Part shown: positions 1 through 6,416 of the stretch, in pieces
Numbering within the stretch: position 1 is the stretch's first letter
Layout of the letters: the number at the start of each line of letters is the position of its first letter
Position numbers and translations under genes: made by a program
The notes under the pieces: model-generated
The model's database searches: none
What the model saw: the letters and a program-made list of their open reading frames with translations, nothing else
What the model was told of the DNA's origin: nothing
Source: Candidatus Heimdallarchaeota archaeon
Lineage (GTDB): Archaea; Asgardarchaeota; Heimdallarchaeia; Hodarchaeales; LC-3
Length of the DNA stretch: 12,123 bases
Direction of reading: 5' to 3'
Assembly (NCBI GenBank): GCA_027364495.1
Contig: DAHXPE010000040.1
Location: forward strand, 1 to 12,123

Positions 1-381
1 TCTTTTTTTGACACTGGAAATTAATTTACCATCCAATGGCATGTAATTAACATGAACATCCCAGAATCGCATACGGATTCTATAAATTGTCATATTTGTC
101 TTTGTATCTGAATCAATTTCAAATAATACGCCATCTGCTGGAGACAGAATTGAATCTTCAGAATTTTCATCTGCAATTCGGATAGGATCTCTAAAAAATT
201 GTAAATTAAATAGTAATAGTAATAATGTAAGCAGAAAAAATAAACCATCATACAAGGTAACTGTATAAAAAAGATATTTGTAGAGGTTCCAAATACTTGC
301 AAGTATTACTAAGAGTAATGAGGGTATAGTTATAGCTCTATGTCCTTTAGCTAATGTTCTAGTGACCACTTGTAGCACCAT
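1..381 (-). CDS. psd: Phosphatidylserine / archaetidylserine decarboxylase, N-terminal part (runs off left edge)
   Basis: The 127 visible residues read in from an ATG at 381. Two hydrophobic spans (about residues 18-40 and 44-61) would anchor the protein in the membrane. They are followed by FFRDP (62-66), SPADG (80-84) and DVHVNYMPLDG (108-118), which are hallmarks of the Psd family: the aligned family pattern is FFRDPxR, then SPADG, then DVHVNxxPxxG. The family removes CO2 from the serine head group of phospholipids to give ethanolamine lipids; in archaea the substrate would be archaetidylserine. The self-cleaving serine motif that forms the pyruvoyl cofactor lies in the C-terminal part outside the window, so activity cannot be judged. 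The ATG is 5 nt after the stop of the polyamine fusion gene, so the two are probably co-transcribed. No strong Shine-Dalgarno sequence is visible. The family call is firm; the exact lipid substrate is inferred. Confidence 0.88.
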   Translation of the reverse strand, partial: MVLQVVTRTLAKGHRAITIPSLLLVILASIWNLYKYLFYTVTLYDGLFFLLTLLLLLFNLQFFRDPIRIADENSEDSILSPADGVLFEIDSDTKTNMTIYRIRMRFWDVHVNYMPLDGKLISSVKKR

Positions 382-386
382 ATTTT

Positions 387-1802
387 CTAATTTGCATTTA
401 ATCCACGATTTATAACTATTTCTTCTACCTTCGTAGGTTTAATTAGTTTTTTTATTTCATTAACAAAGTTGTGTGCTTTTTGTGGCTCATCACAAATAAA
501 TACATCAAGGCTCATATAATCATGTTCTGGCCACGTATGGAGTCCTATATGTGATTCAGCTAGTTCAATAATTATACTTAATCCTTGTGGTGGATAAATG
601 TAAAGATATGAATCAACCACTCGTAATTTAACCTTTTCACATAATTCCAGGGTTTTTTTATATAAAGAATTTGGATCCAATATACCAATTGATTTTATTC
701 CATACAATTCAGCAATAATATGATAACCTATTGATCTTGATGCTTGTTCAAAAGATTCAATTTCCGGTTTATCTGCTTGTTTTACTTCCGAAGTGTATAA
801 TTCTCTATTATATGGAAAAACATTGTGATAGCTTAATATTTCTGGAGAATGGACCAATTTAAAAATAAATAGATTAGAAAATTGTCCCAATCGTAAATTA
901 CCTTTATATTTGTTAAAAGACTGAAATATTTTATATAAATAAAACCCAGAATTTTCAATTTGGATTTGTAAATTCCAAATATTGAATGGCTGTTTGGGAC
1001 CATATGATAAATAAAATTTTGTTCCTTGATTCCTTAAAGCATACATCCCTCTTTGAAAAAAGAGTTTTGCTCCTTGAAGAGTATACGGAGGGTCAGTAAA
1101 TACAATATCGAAATTTTTTTCTAAATTTTTCAATAATGGGTTTCTAAGATCAATATGATATGTTTCTATTTTAGTTTTTTGATATCTTTCAGGTAAACTT
1201 GAAACAAAGGAAAGTATACGTTCATCTACATCGATCACAACAATTCTTTTGGCCAATCCAGTTGAGCTTATGATTGCACTTGTAGCATCATCGTCCCCTA
1301 ATAATAGAATGGATCTTCCTTCTACATCGCCATTCAATAGTAAAAGAGCTAATCTTTTCATTTGGGTTTCAAAGGTTGCCATTGATTGGTCTAGTTGAAC
1401 ATCTGATTCTGGCCTATTTGATAAAAATTTTTTTAAAAAATCAATTATTTCACGTGTAAGTATTGATGATGGAAACGATTCGAGAGAAAATTCATTCAGA
1501 AAATTTTCATTAATTGGGCATGGACTGAATCTGAAACCTAACTTTTCTTCTACGAATGTTTTTCCATTAGTTGTAAACATTGTTTTATTTTCTAAAATTC
1601 CTTCTTTTATAAGTTCACCTCTAATAGCTGCTAAAGTAGGGACAGGAATTTGAGTTAATTGACTTAAAGTTTTATTTTTAATATCCTTAATCCTATAAAT
1701 ATGCATTAATACATCTCTAACACTTTCTGGACCTTCGGCAACATTTGAATTTTTACTTATGGTCATTAACACATTTTGTTCGTCTTTTTCCAGTAAATCC
1801 AT
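387..1802 (-). CDS. bpsA: Fusion of branched-chain polyamine synthase (BpsA) and S-adenosylmethionine decarboxylase (SpeD)
   Basis: This 471-residue protein joins two enzymes of polyamine synthesis. Residues about 28-90 form a winged-helix-like N-terminal domain typical of BpsA. Residues about 110-345 are the catalytic aminopropyltransferase: GDDDATS (169-175), DVDER (191-195) and DPPYT (237-241) match the BpsA pattern. Residues about 356-471 are a complete class 1 AdoMet decarboxylase: the precursor cleaves between Glu416 and Ser417 in AESHIGLHTWPE, Ser417 would become the pyruvoyl group, and His422 and Cys437 occupy the positions of the known catalytic His and Cys. AdoMet decarboxylase makes decarboxylated AdoMet, the aminopropyl donor BpsA uses to turn spermidine into branched N4-aminopropylated polyamines. 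The two halves are thus consecutive steps. Some SpeD relatives have become arginine or ornithine decarboxylases, so the substrate of the C-terminal half needs testing. It is the first gene of an operon with the Psd-like gene. Confidence 0.9.
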   Translation of the reverse strand: MDLLEKDEQNVLMTISKNSNVAEGPESVRDVLMHIYRIKDIKNKTLSQLTQIPVPTLAAIRGELIKEGILENKTMFTTNGKTFVEEKLGFRFSPCPINENFLNEFSLESFPSSILTREIIDFLKKFLSNRPESDVQLDQSMATFETQMKRLALLLLNGDVEGRSILLLGDDDATSAIISSTGLAKRIVVIDVDERILSFVSSLPERYQKTKIETYHIDLRNPLLKNLEKNFDIVFTDPPYTLQGAKLFFQRGMYALRNQGTKFYLSYGPKQPFNIWNLQIQIENSGFYLYKIFQSFNKYKGNLRLGQFSNLFIFKLVHSPEILSYHNVFPYNRELYTSEVKQADKPEIESFEQASRSIGYHIIAELYGIKSIGILDPNSLYKKTLELCEKVKLRVVDSYLYIYPPQGLSIIIELAESHIGLHTWPEHDYMSLDVFICDEPQKAHNFVNEIKKLIKPTKVEEIVINRGLNAN

Positions 1803-2018
1803 AAAAGAATCAGCTATTTTTAATATTATTTTACTTTACCTAATTTAAATTGAATATTATGAATTGGATTTTGAATAATTATTGGATTTTTATTAAACTG
1901 AAAAATATTTATTCCGATGTCTATTGTGATTATTGTCAAGCTTTAATTAGATTTTTTTTTACTAACCAATTACATTATGATATTTTCATTTATCTCTTTA
2001 TTTATTTGTGATTAATTA
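1803..2018. promoter_or_regulatory. Divergent intergenic region between the bpsA fusion and elp3
   Basis: These 216 nt separate two divergent genes and must hold both promoters. On the minus strand a TTTAAATT element around 1842-1849 lies about 50 nt upstream of the bpsA start and is a candidate TATA box. No clear TATA box was picked for elp3, and neither gene has a good Shine-Dalgarno sequence. T-tracts occur throughout. No RNA gene or further ORF is recognisable. Confidence 0.35.
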
Positions 2019-3650
2019 ATGAAAAGCACAGAATTTGCAAATCTTTATAATTTTTCAGAAGATGAAATAAAGGCAATAGACGAATTATTAGCTATGCCCG
2101 ATATAAAAAATTTTGAAATAAACAAAAGAACTATTGTCAAAAAATACAGATTAAACAGATTTCCTTCAAATAGTCAAATTATAAAACGTGCCAGAGATAG
2201 AAATATAGAAAATACTCATCCTTGGATTCATGAACTCAATCGTAAACCAACTAGGTCAATCTCGGGTGTTTCTGTTGTAGCTATAATGTTACCCCCAGAT
2301 CTAGGTTCTTCAAAAGGGTTTAAAGGTAGTTGTCCTTTTTCATGTGCTTATTGTCCATCTGCTGAAAATGCACCTAAAAGCTATATTGGTAAAGAACCAA
2401 GTACATTACGGGCTATTAGTTATAACTATGATCCCTATGAAATAACTAAAGGTCGTATTGAACAGCTTCGTTTAATTGGACATTCTGCAAATAAGATTCA
2501 GCTAGTTTTACAAGGCGGAACCTTTCTTGCAATGCCTGAAAACGAACAAGATCGTGTACTAAAAGGTATTTTTGATGGTATTTTAGATACCCCAGCTAAT
2601 ACACTTGCTGAATCTATGAAACAATTGGAAACAAGTGCTAACAGATGTATAGGTATTACCTATGAAACGCGACCAGATTTCTGCAAAAAACCTCATGTTG
2701 ATAGAGTTTTAGATCGCTTAGGTACGATGATTGAAATTGGTGTTCAGACATTAAGTGATGAGGTCCTAAAAAAAGTAAAACGTGGCCACAAAGTTCAAGA
2801 TGTGTATGAAGCAAATCAAATTGCCAGAGATGCAGGTTTTAAAATTACTTTTCATATGATGCCTAATTTATACTCCACGCCTCAAGATGATATTAATTAT
2901 TTTAAAGAATTATTCAACAATCCTGATTTAAGGCCAGATGGATTAAAAATATATCCACTTCTTGTTATGCAAGGAACTGGCGTATATGAGGACTGGCAAA
3001 AGGGTTTATTCTCACCATATTCAGATGATGATCTTATAGATGCTTTAGCGGAAATTAAAAATAATTTGCCAGAATATACTCGTATACATAGAATTCAGAG
3101 AGATATTCCAGGTAAATATGTTAGTGGTGGTCTACATCTTGGAAATTTACGAAATATTGTTAAGGATCGAATGGAAAAATCTAATTATCATTGTTCCTGT
3201 ATAAGGTGCAGAGAAATTGGACATGTACAAAATCAAACAAACTATATTATGCCTCCTAAAGATAAATTAAAACTAGAAACATATTCTTATGACTCCTGTG
3301 GAGGAAAAGAATGGTTTTTATCGATTGTAGATCCCAGCACACGGGTTTTGTTTGGATTTTTACGCCTTAGATTTCCATCACCTGAAGCCCATCGACCAGA
3401 AATAACAAGTACTACTGCAATAGTAAGAGAATTGCATGTTTATGGTAAAGAATTGCAGATAGGAGCAAATCCGGATAAGCATCAATCACAGCACAGAGGT
3501 ATGGGCAGGCAATTAATGAGTAAAGCAGAAGAAATAACACTTAACCATGGATATAATGAGCTCATAGTTATATCTGGGGTTGGAGTAAGAGAATACTATA
3601 ATAAAATAGGTTACAGTCAAAAGGGTCCCTATATGGCACGTTTTTTATAA
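2019..3650 (+). CDS. elp3: Elp3-type tRNA uridine(34) acetyltransferase (radical SAM + GNAT)
   Basis: Elp3 installs the carboxymethyl group on C5 of wobble uridine 34 of tRNAs using acetyl-CoA and radical SAM chemistry. The 543 residues match the family's usual length. The N-terminal helical, tRNA-binding region is followed by the radical SAM cluster cysteines Cys105, Cys109 and Cys112 in CPFSCAYCP, then SYIGKEPS, QGGTFLAMP (165-173), GITYETRPDFC (212-222), EIGVQ (239-243) and HMMPNL (279-284), all collinear with yeast Elp3. A CxCxxC group (392-397) is a probable zinc site. The GNAT domain carries VRELHVYG (469-476), the acetyl-CoA-binding QHRGMG loop (491-496) and the C-terminal ISGVGVREYY and GPYMARF segments. 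The cysteine spacing CX3CX2C is tighter than the CX9CX2C of eukaryotic Elp3. The ATG at 2019 gives a family-like N terminus. The gene is a stand-alone unit, divergent from bpsA, with no other Elongator subunits nearby, as usual in archaea. Confidence 0.96.
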   Translation: MKSTEFANLYNFSEDEIKAIDELLAMPDIKNFEINKRTIVKKYRLNRFPSNSQIIKRARDRNIENTHPWIHELNRKPTRSISGVSVVAIMLPPDLGSSKGFKGSCPFSCAYCPSAENAPKSYIGKEPSTLRAISYNYDPYEITKGRIEQLRLIGHSANKIQLVLQGGTFLAMPENEQDRVLKGIFDGILDTPANTLAESMKQLETSANRCIGITYETRPDFCKKPHVDRVLDRLGTMIEIGVQTLSDEVLKKVKRGHKVQDVYEANQIARDAGFKITFHMMPNLYSTPQDDINYFKELFNNPDLRPDGLKIYPLLVMQGTGVYEDWQKGLFSPYSDDDLIDALAEIKNNLPEYTRIHRIQRDIPGKYVSGGLHLGNLRNIVKDRMEKSNYHCSCIRCREIGHVQNQTNYIMPPKDKLKLETYSYDSCGGKEWFLSIVDPSTRVLFGFLRLRFPSPEAHRPEITSTTAIVRELHVYGKELQIGANPDKHQSQHRGMGRQLMSKAEEITLNHGYNELIVISGVGVREYYNKIGYSQKGPYMARFL

Positions 3651-3715
3651 AAAGATAAATCACAAATAATATATAGTTAGTATTCAGAGATTTTAGTTGA
3701 CTCTAAAAGGTAAAA

Positions 3716-3722
3716 TTTTTTT
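3716..3722 (+). terminator. T-tract terminator candidate after elp3
   Basis: A run of seven T residues lies 66 nt after the elp3 stop. Archaeal termination commonly needs only a T-rich tract in the non-template strand. The remaining 3723-3787 gap holds an A-rich candidate promoter element around 3741-3752 (CGAAAACTTAAT) for the next gene. Placement is by position and composition only. Confidence 0.3.
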
Positions 3723-3787
3723 AAAGAAAGTAGAAATTTTCGAAAACTTAATTTCTTTTTTAAAAAGGAAAAAAGTGTTATAAATAA

Positions 3788-4786
3788 ATGGTCAATTTTG
3801 ATACTTCAAAGGAACAAATTGAAGGTACTCTAAACAACGATAATGGCAAACAAGTTACGACTATGGTAAATACACCTGCTCTTAATACCAATACAGAAAT
3901 CAGTTATGCTGAATACAAAGGTATTTCAATACAAATTCATGATTTGGAAAATCAGGTAAGGGTCTGGAGAAAAAAAAGAGAAGAATTAAACTCTCAAGTT
4001 ATTGATAAAACTAAATTGAGAAATCAAAAGAATGAAGAAGTAAAAAATATAATTACTTTAGCTAATGAAGATAAAAAATTGAGAGATGACCTAAATGAAA
4101 GAATTTCAGAATTAAAAAATCAAAAACATATTATTGATATCCAATTAAAAGAAAATGAAAAATCCTACGAAGCAGCTGAATCAAAATTAGAACCCGTTGA
4201 AATGCCAAAAAACATGAATTCTCAACTGAAAAAATACCAAAGAGAAATAAAGGATTTAGAATGGAAATTACAAACACAAACTTTTTTACTTGTGGATGAA
4301 AGAGTAATCGTTGATAGGATTTCAAATTTAGATGAAAAAATTAATGGTTTAAGCGAATTTAAGAACCTAAGCAAGGAAAAAATAAAATCCTACCATACGG
4401 TTAGAAAATTAAAAAATCAAATGTATAAGACAATCCGAGAAATGAATGGTTTAGTAAAAGAATCTCGACTCCATCACAAAAAAATGGTTGAATCCTTTTC
4501 AAAGGCTAATACTGTTAGAAAGGAAGCTGATTCCATTCATGCTGAAATTCAAAAGATTAAAACTCAAGCTGATCTTATTCATTCTGAATTTATTGAAAAA
4601 ATAAAATTAAAAAGAACACTATCCAATAAAATTAAAAAATATTCGCAAAAAATTCAAGCAGAACAAAAAAGCAAGGAAACTGAGGCAAGAAAAGAGAAAA
4701 CTTCGAATGTTCTTCAGAAAACAAAGGATGGTAAAAAAATCTCATTTGATGATTTTAAATCCTTAATTGATTTAGGTCTGATTTAA
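3788..4786 (+). CDS. Archaeal coiled-coil protein, COG1340-like
   Basis: The 332 residues are almost entirely charged, heptad-rich helix: long coiled-coil stretches run from about 45 to 130 and from about 142 to 305, broken near 133-142 by a segment with two prolines (PVEMPKNMNS). The repeated pattern of WRKKREELN, KLRDDLNERI and similar units, and the tail DGKKISFDDFKSLIDLGLI, resemble the archaeal coiled-coil family COG1340, which is often mis-annotated as phosphoserine phosphatase. No enzymatic motif is visible and the biochemical role is unknown. The first 40 residues are low-complexity and polar, so the true start could be the Met at residue 26, but 3788 has the only upstream ATG. The DUF61 gene follows 26 nt later on the same strand and Pcc1 after that, suggesting one transcript connected with translation or tRNA modification. 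That functional link is inference. Confidence 0.75.
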   Translation: MVNFDTSKEQIEGTLNNDNGKQVTTMVNTPALNTNTEISYAEYKGISIQIHDLENQVRVWRKKREELNSQVIDKTKLRNQKNEEVKNIITLANEDKKLRDDLNERISELKNQKHIIDIQLKENEKSYEAAESKLEPVEMPKNMNSQLKKYQREIKDLEWKLQTQTFLLVDERVIVDRISNLDEKINGLSEFKNLSKEKIKSYHTVRKLKNQMYKTIREMNGLVKESRLHHKKMVESFSKANTVRKEADSIHAEIQKIKTQADLIHSEFIEKIKLKRTLSNKIKKYSQKIQAEQKSKETEARKEKTSNVLQKTKDGKKISFDDFKSLIDLGLI

Positions 4787-4812
4787 AAATAATTCTCGAA
4801 TTTGGTTAACAA

Positions 4813-5244
4813 ATGAATCCTTCTTTTTTTGAGAATAAAAAATATTGGATGCATGAACTCGATGGAATCAACTCTGGAATTCCAAAAAATCGAATTTCAG
4901 TTAAAGACTTAATAGATTCTAATAAAAAGGGTTACGCCACAAGGGATGGCTTTCAATATATTCCAGAAATTGAATTAGAATCTTTTTGCTCAAATTTTCC
5001 TTCTGATATGTTCGATAAAATTTTAGTTCCACTTGTTCTTTTACAAAAAGATGACCATTTTGTTACAAGTGGAAACAAGTTCTCAATTTGGGCTATTGAA
5101 GTTCTTATGGGACATGAAACCAATAATTATTTAATTTCAATTAGTGATTATCAACCAAAGTATACCTACTATTATGCTTATCAAGTGAATAAACTTCGTA
5201 GAAAATACCCAACAATTATTCAAATGGTATTTTCAATGACTTAA
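4813..5244 (+). CDS. DUF61 / UPF0216 family protein
   Basis: This 143-residue soluble protein matches the archaeal DUF61 (UPF0216) family in length and motif order: RISVKDLI (27-34), the TRDG turn (43-46), an acidic ELESF helix (54-58), the LVPLVLLQ strand (71-78), and the C-terminal YAYQVNKLRRKYPTIIQMVF (121-140), which corresponds to the family's LY-YQV-LR-K-PT-TQ-F ending. The biochemical function of the family is not known to me. It sits between the coiled-coil gene (26 nt upstream) and the Pcc1-like gene (15 nt downstream if the latter starts at 5260), so co-transcription is likely. The ATG start lacks an obvious Shine-Dalgarno sequence. No membrane segment or signal peptide is seen. Confidence 0.8.
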   Translation: MNPSFFENKKYWMHELDGINSGIPKNRISVKDLIDSNKKGYATRDGFQYIPEIELESFCSNFPSDMFDKILVPLVLLQKDDHFVTSGNKFSIWAIEVLMGHETNNYLISISDYQPKYTYYYAYQVNKLRRKYPTIIQMVFSMT

Positions 5245-5247
5245 AAG

Positions 5248-5252
5248 AAGGT
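5248..5252 (+). promoter_or_regulatory. Shine-Dalgarno sequence (AAGGT) that places the Pcc1 start at ATA 5260
   Basis: AGAAGGT directly follows the DUF61 stop. AAGGT ends 7 nt before ATA 5260 but 25 nt before TTG 5278, so spacing favours the ATA. The same AAGGT or GAGGT core with 7-9 nt spacing precedes nurA and the 44-residue ORF in this window. Confidence 0.55.
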
Positions 5253-5259
5253 CCTTTAA

Positions 5260-5514
5260 ATAAAAATCGATTGTACATTGACTATAACTGATGATGCTAT
5301 TGAACAGTTTGTAAAATCAATAAATCCTGAAAATAACCCACAATATCCAAAGGGTTCTCAAACTATTTCTTTTACTCTCGATAATAACAGTATAACTTAT
5401 TATTTTGAAAATTTTGAAAAAGTTACTACCTTGCGGTTAAGTTTAGAAGATTTACTAGAACATCTCTCGTTTTCAAAAGATATAACGAAAAATTTTAAAA
5501 TTAAAAAAAACTAA
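5260..5514 (+). CDS. pcc1: KEOPS complex Pcc1-like subunit, probable ATA start
   Basis: Pcc1 is the small dimerisation subunit of KEOPS, which makes the universal t6A37 modification of ANN-decoding tRNAs. From ATA 5260 the protein has 84 residues, close to the family norm of about 80. It shows the beta-strand KIDCTLTI, a helix (DDAIEQFVKSI) ending in a PEN turn, two beta-strands (QTISFTLD and NSITYYFE), and the final helix LRLSLEDLLEHL, which matches the family's LR-T-N-LLR-L pattern. The conventional start TTG 5278 would give 78 residues and remove most of the first beta-strand; it also has no Shine-Dalgarno sequence. The reading frame is open back to a TAA at 5257. The location next to rps3ae agrees with what I recall of other archaea, where a Pcc1-like gene neighbours S3Ae and S15. 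Sequence similarity is weak, so the family call is moderate; the ATA start is an inference from spacing and fold. Confidence 0.68.
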   Translation: MKIDCTLTITDDAIEQFVKSINPENNPQYPKGSQTISFTLDNNSITYYFENFEKVTTLRLSLEDLLEHLSFSKDITKNFKIKKN

Positions 5515-5520
5515 AGTAAA

Positions 5521-5540
5521 TGAATTATCTAGATAATTTA
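5521..5540. terminator. 16-nt perfect palindrome between convergent pcc1 and rps3ae
   Basis: AATTATCTAGATAATT at 5523-5538 is a perfect inverted repeat; with a flanking G-T wobble and a T-A pair the arms extend to 5521-5540. An RNA from either strand could fold into a 7-8 bp stem with a CTAG loop. It begins 7 nt after the pcc1 stop and overlaps the rps3ae stop, so it could end or protect both convergent transcripts, or bind a dimeric protein. Confidence 0.45.
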
Positions 5541-6152
5541 AATCCATTTAGTTAAAACTTTGCTTTTTTGTACTTCAACCTGGGCAGTTGGGTATATTTT
5601 TCTACAAACTTCAAAAAGTTCTGTATTTAAATTTCCAACAAGCATATAATTTACAAATTCATTAAAATTCATTTCAGAAGAAACTTTTTGAATAAGTGAT
5701 GCTAATTCTAATCGAACGCTATGTTTTCTGCTCGTTTTAGCTCTTCTCATAGTAAGCGCTGTGACAGTTAATCTCATATCAACTTCATCTTTGGTCCTTA
5801 CAACACCTATCCAATCGATTCTTGTTCTTCTTCTTTTAACTAAAGATCGAACATAATCAGAAGCAAATGAATGACCAACGAACTTTGTTTTACAATTCCC
5901 TCCAACTACTTCGACAATTTTAAATTGAACTTTTGAATAAATTAAACTAAATTTATGTGCTAGGTCACTTAATGGAACTTCAATTATTCTTCCTTTCATT
6001 AATTCTTCATCAGCACCAATTGTTTCACCAACTGGAGCTCCTTTACTTCCTGGGCCTAAATCTAAATCTTCCGGACTTAAAATATTATATAAATTCTTTA
6101 AAGACCACTTATCAACTGATTTACCTGATCTTGATCGTTTTGAACTGCTCAC
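5538..6152 (-). CDS. rps3ae: 30S ribosomal protein eS1 (S3Ae)
   Basis: eS1 is an archaeal/eukaryotic small-subunit protein near the mRNA exit region of the 30S platform. The 204 residues match the family length of roughly 200. A Ser/Arg/Lys-rich N-terminal tail leads to KSVDKWSLKNLYNILSP (11-27), followed by GRIIEVPLSDL (54-64), the central beta region with GHSFASDYVRSLVKRRRTRID, TKDEVDMRLTVTALTMRRAK and KHSVRLEL. It ends with the C-terminal CRKIYPTAQVEVQKSKVL, which corresponds to the family's KIYPLRKVEIRKSKVL. The start is GTG 6152; an ATG at 6166 is out of frame and stops after five codons. A TATA-like element about 30 nt upstream implies a very short leader. The gene converges on pcc1 and diverges from the HTH regulator. 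Confidence 0.96.
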   Translation of the reverse strand: MSSSKRSRSGKSVDKWSLKNLYNILSPEDLDLGPGSKGAPVGETIGADEELMKGRIIEVPLSDLAHKFSLIYSKVQFKIVEVVGGNCKTKFVGHSFASDYVRSLVKRRRTRIDWIGVVRTKDEVDMRLTVTALTMRRAKTSRKHSVRLELASLIQKVSSEMNFNEFVNYMLVGNLNTELFEVCRKIYPTAQVEVQKSKVLTKWI

Positions 6153-6180
6153 GATTTTACACTCATGAAAATTATTCGAT

Positions 6181-6188
6181 TATTATAA
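6181..6188 (-). promoter_or_regulatory. Candidate TATA box for rps3ae
   Basis: On the minus strand this reads TTATAATA, centred about 32 nt upstream of the GTG start. That would place transcription start only a few nt before the start codon, in line with leaderless or near-leaderless archaeal mRNAs. Assignment rests on motif and distance only. Confidence 0.4.
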
Positions 6189-6298
6189 TGATGATTGGAA
6201 CTAATTCCCTTGTACAAAATAATTATAATTCAGAAAATATAATTATCTTAGAGAATAATTTTAACCGTATTCATTACGATATTAACTAATCTAGTCCT

Positions 6299-6318
6299 AA
6301 AAAATCGTTTTTTAAATA
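6299..6318 (+). promoter_or_regulatory. Inverted repeat and TATA box candidate upstream of the HTH regulator
   Basis: AAAAAATCGTTTTTT (6299-6313) is a 6-bp inverted repeat around TCG. It overlaps TTTAAATA (6311-6318), a good archaeal TATA-box match. Transcription would start near 6340, leaving a leader of about 70-80 nt that contains AAGGT at 6394-6398. An operator overlapping the TATA box would suit autoregulation by the HTH protein, but this is conjecture. A shorter version of the repeat is present at 11150-11164. Confidence 0.35.
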
Positions 6319-6416
6319 TGCTATTTTTGAAATATTGTTTTGTAAATAACAAAAATGATAAAACTTTTAGATTAGTACATTAATTGACCAAATAAGGTAT
6401 TTTTAATTGTGGGTTT

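Noticed and set aside
90..302. 70-residue minus-strand ORF rich in Tyr/Phe
   Set aside because: It overlaps the Psd-like gene in another frame of the same strand; the Psd frame has FFRDP, SPADG and DVHVN motifs.
1929..1939. 11-mer ATTATTGTCAA upstream of elp3, repeated at 7543-7553 upstream of rps15
   Set aside because: Different distances from the two start codons and an AT-rich composition make chance likely; no third copy was found upstream of the other genes.
4131..4325. 64-residue minus-strand ORF
   Set aside because: Antisense to the coiled-coil gene with no ribosome binding site or recognisable motif; a by-product of Lys/Glu-rich codons.
5957..6289. 110-residue plus-strand ORF
   Set aside because: Mostly antisense to rps3ae and its promoter; leucine-rich low-complexity translation with no signals.
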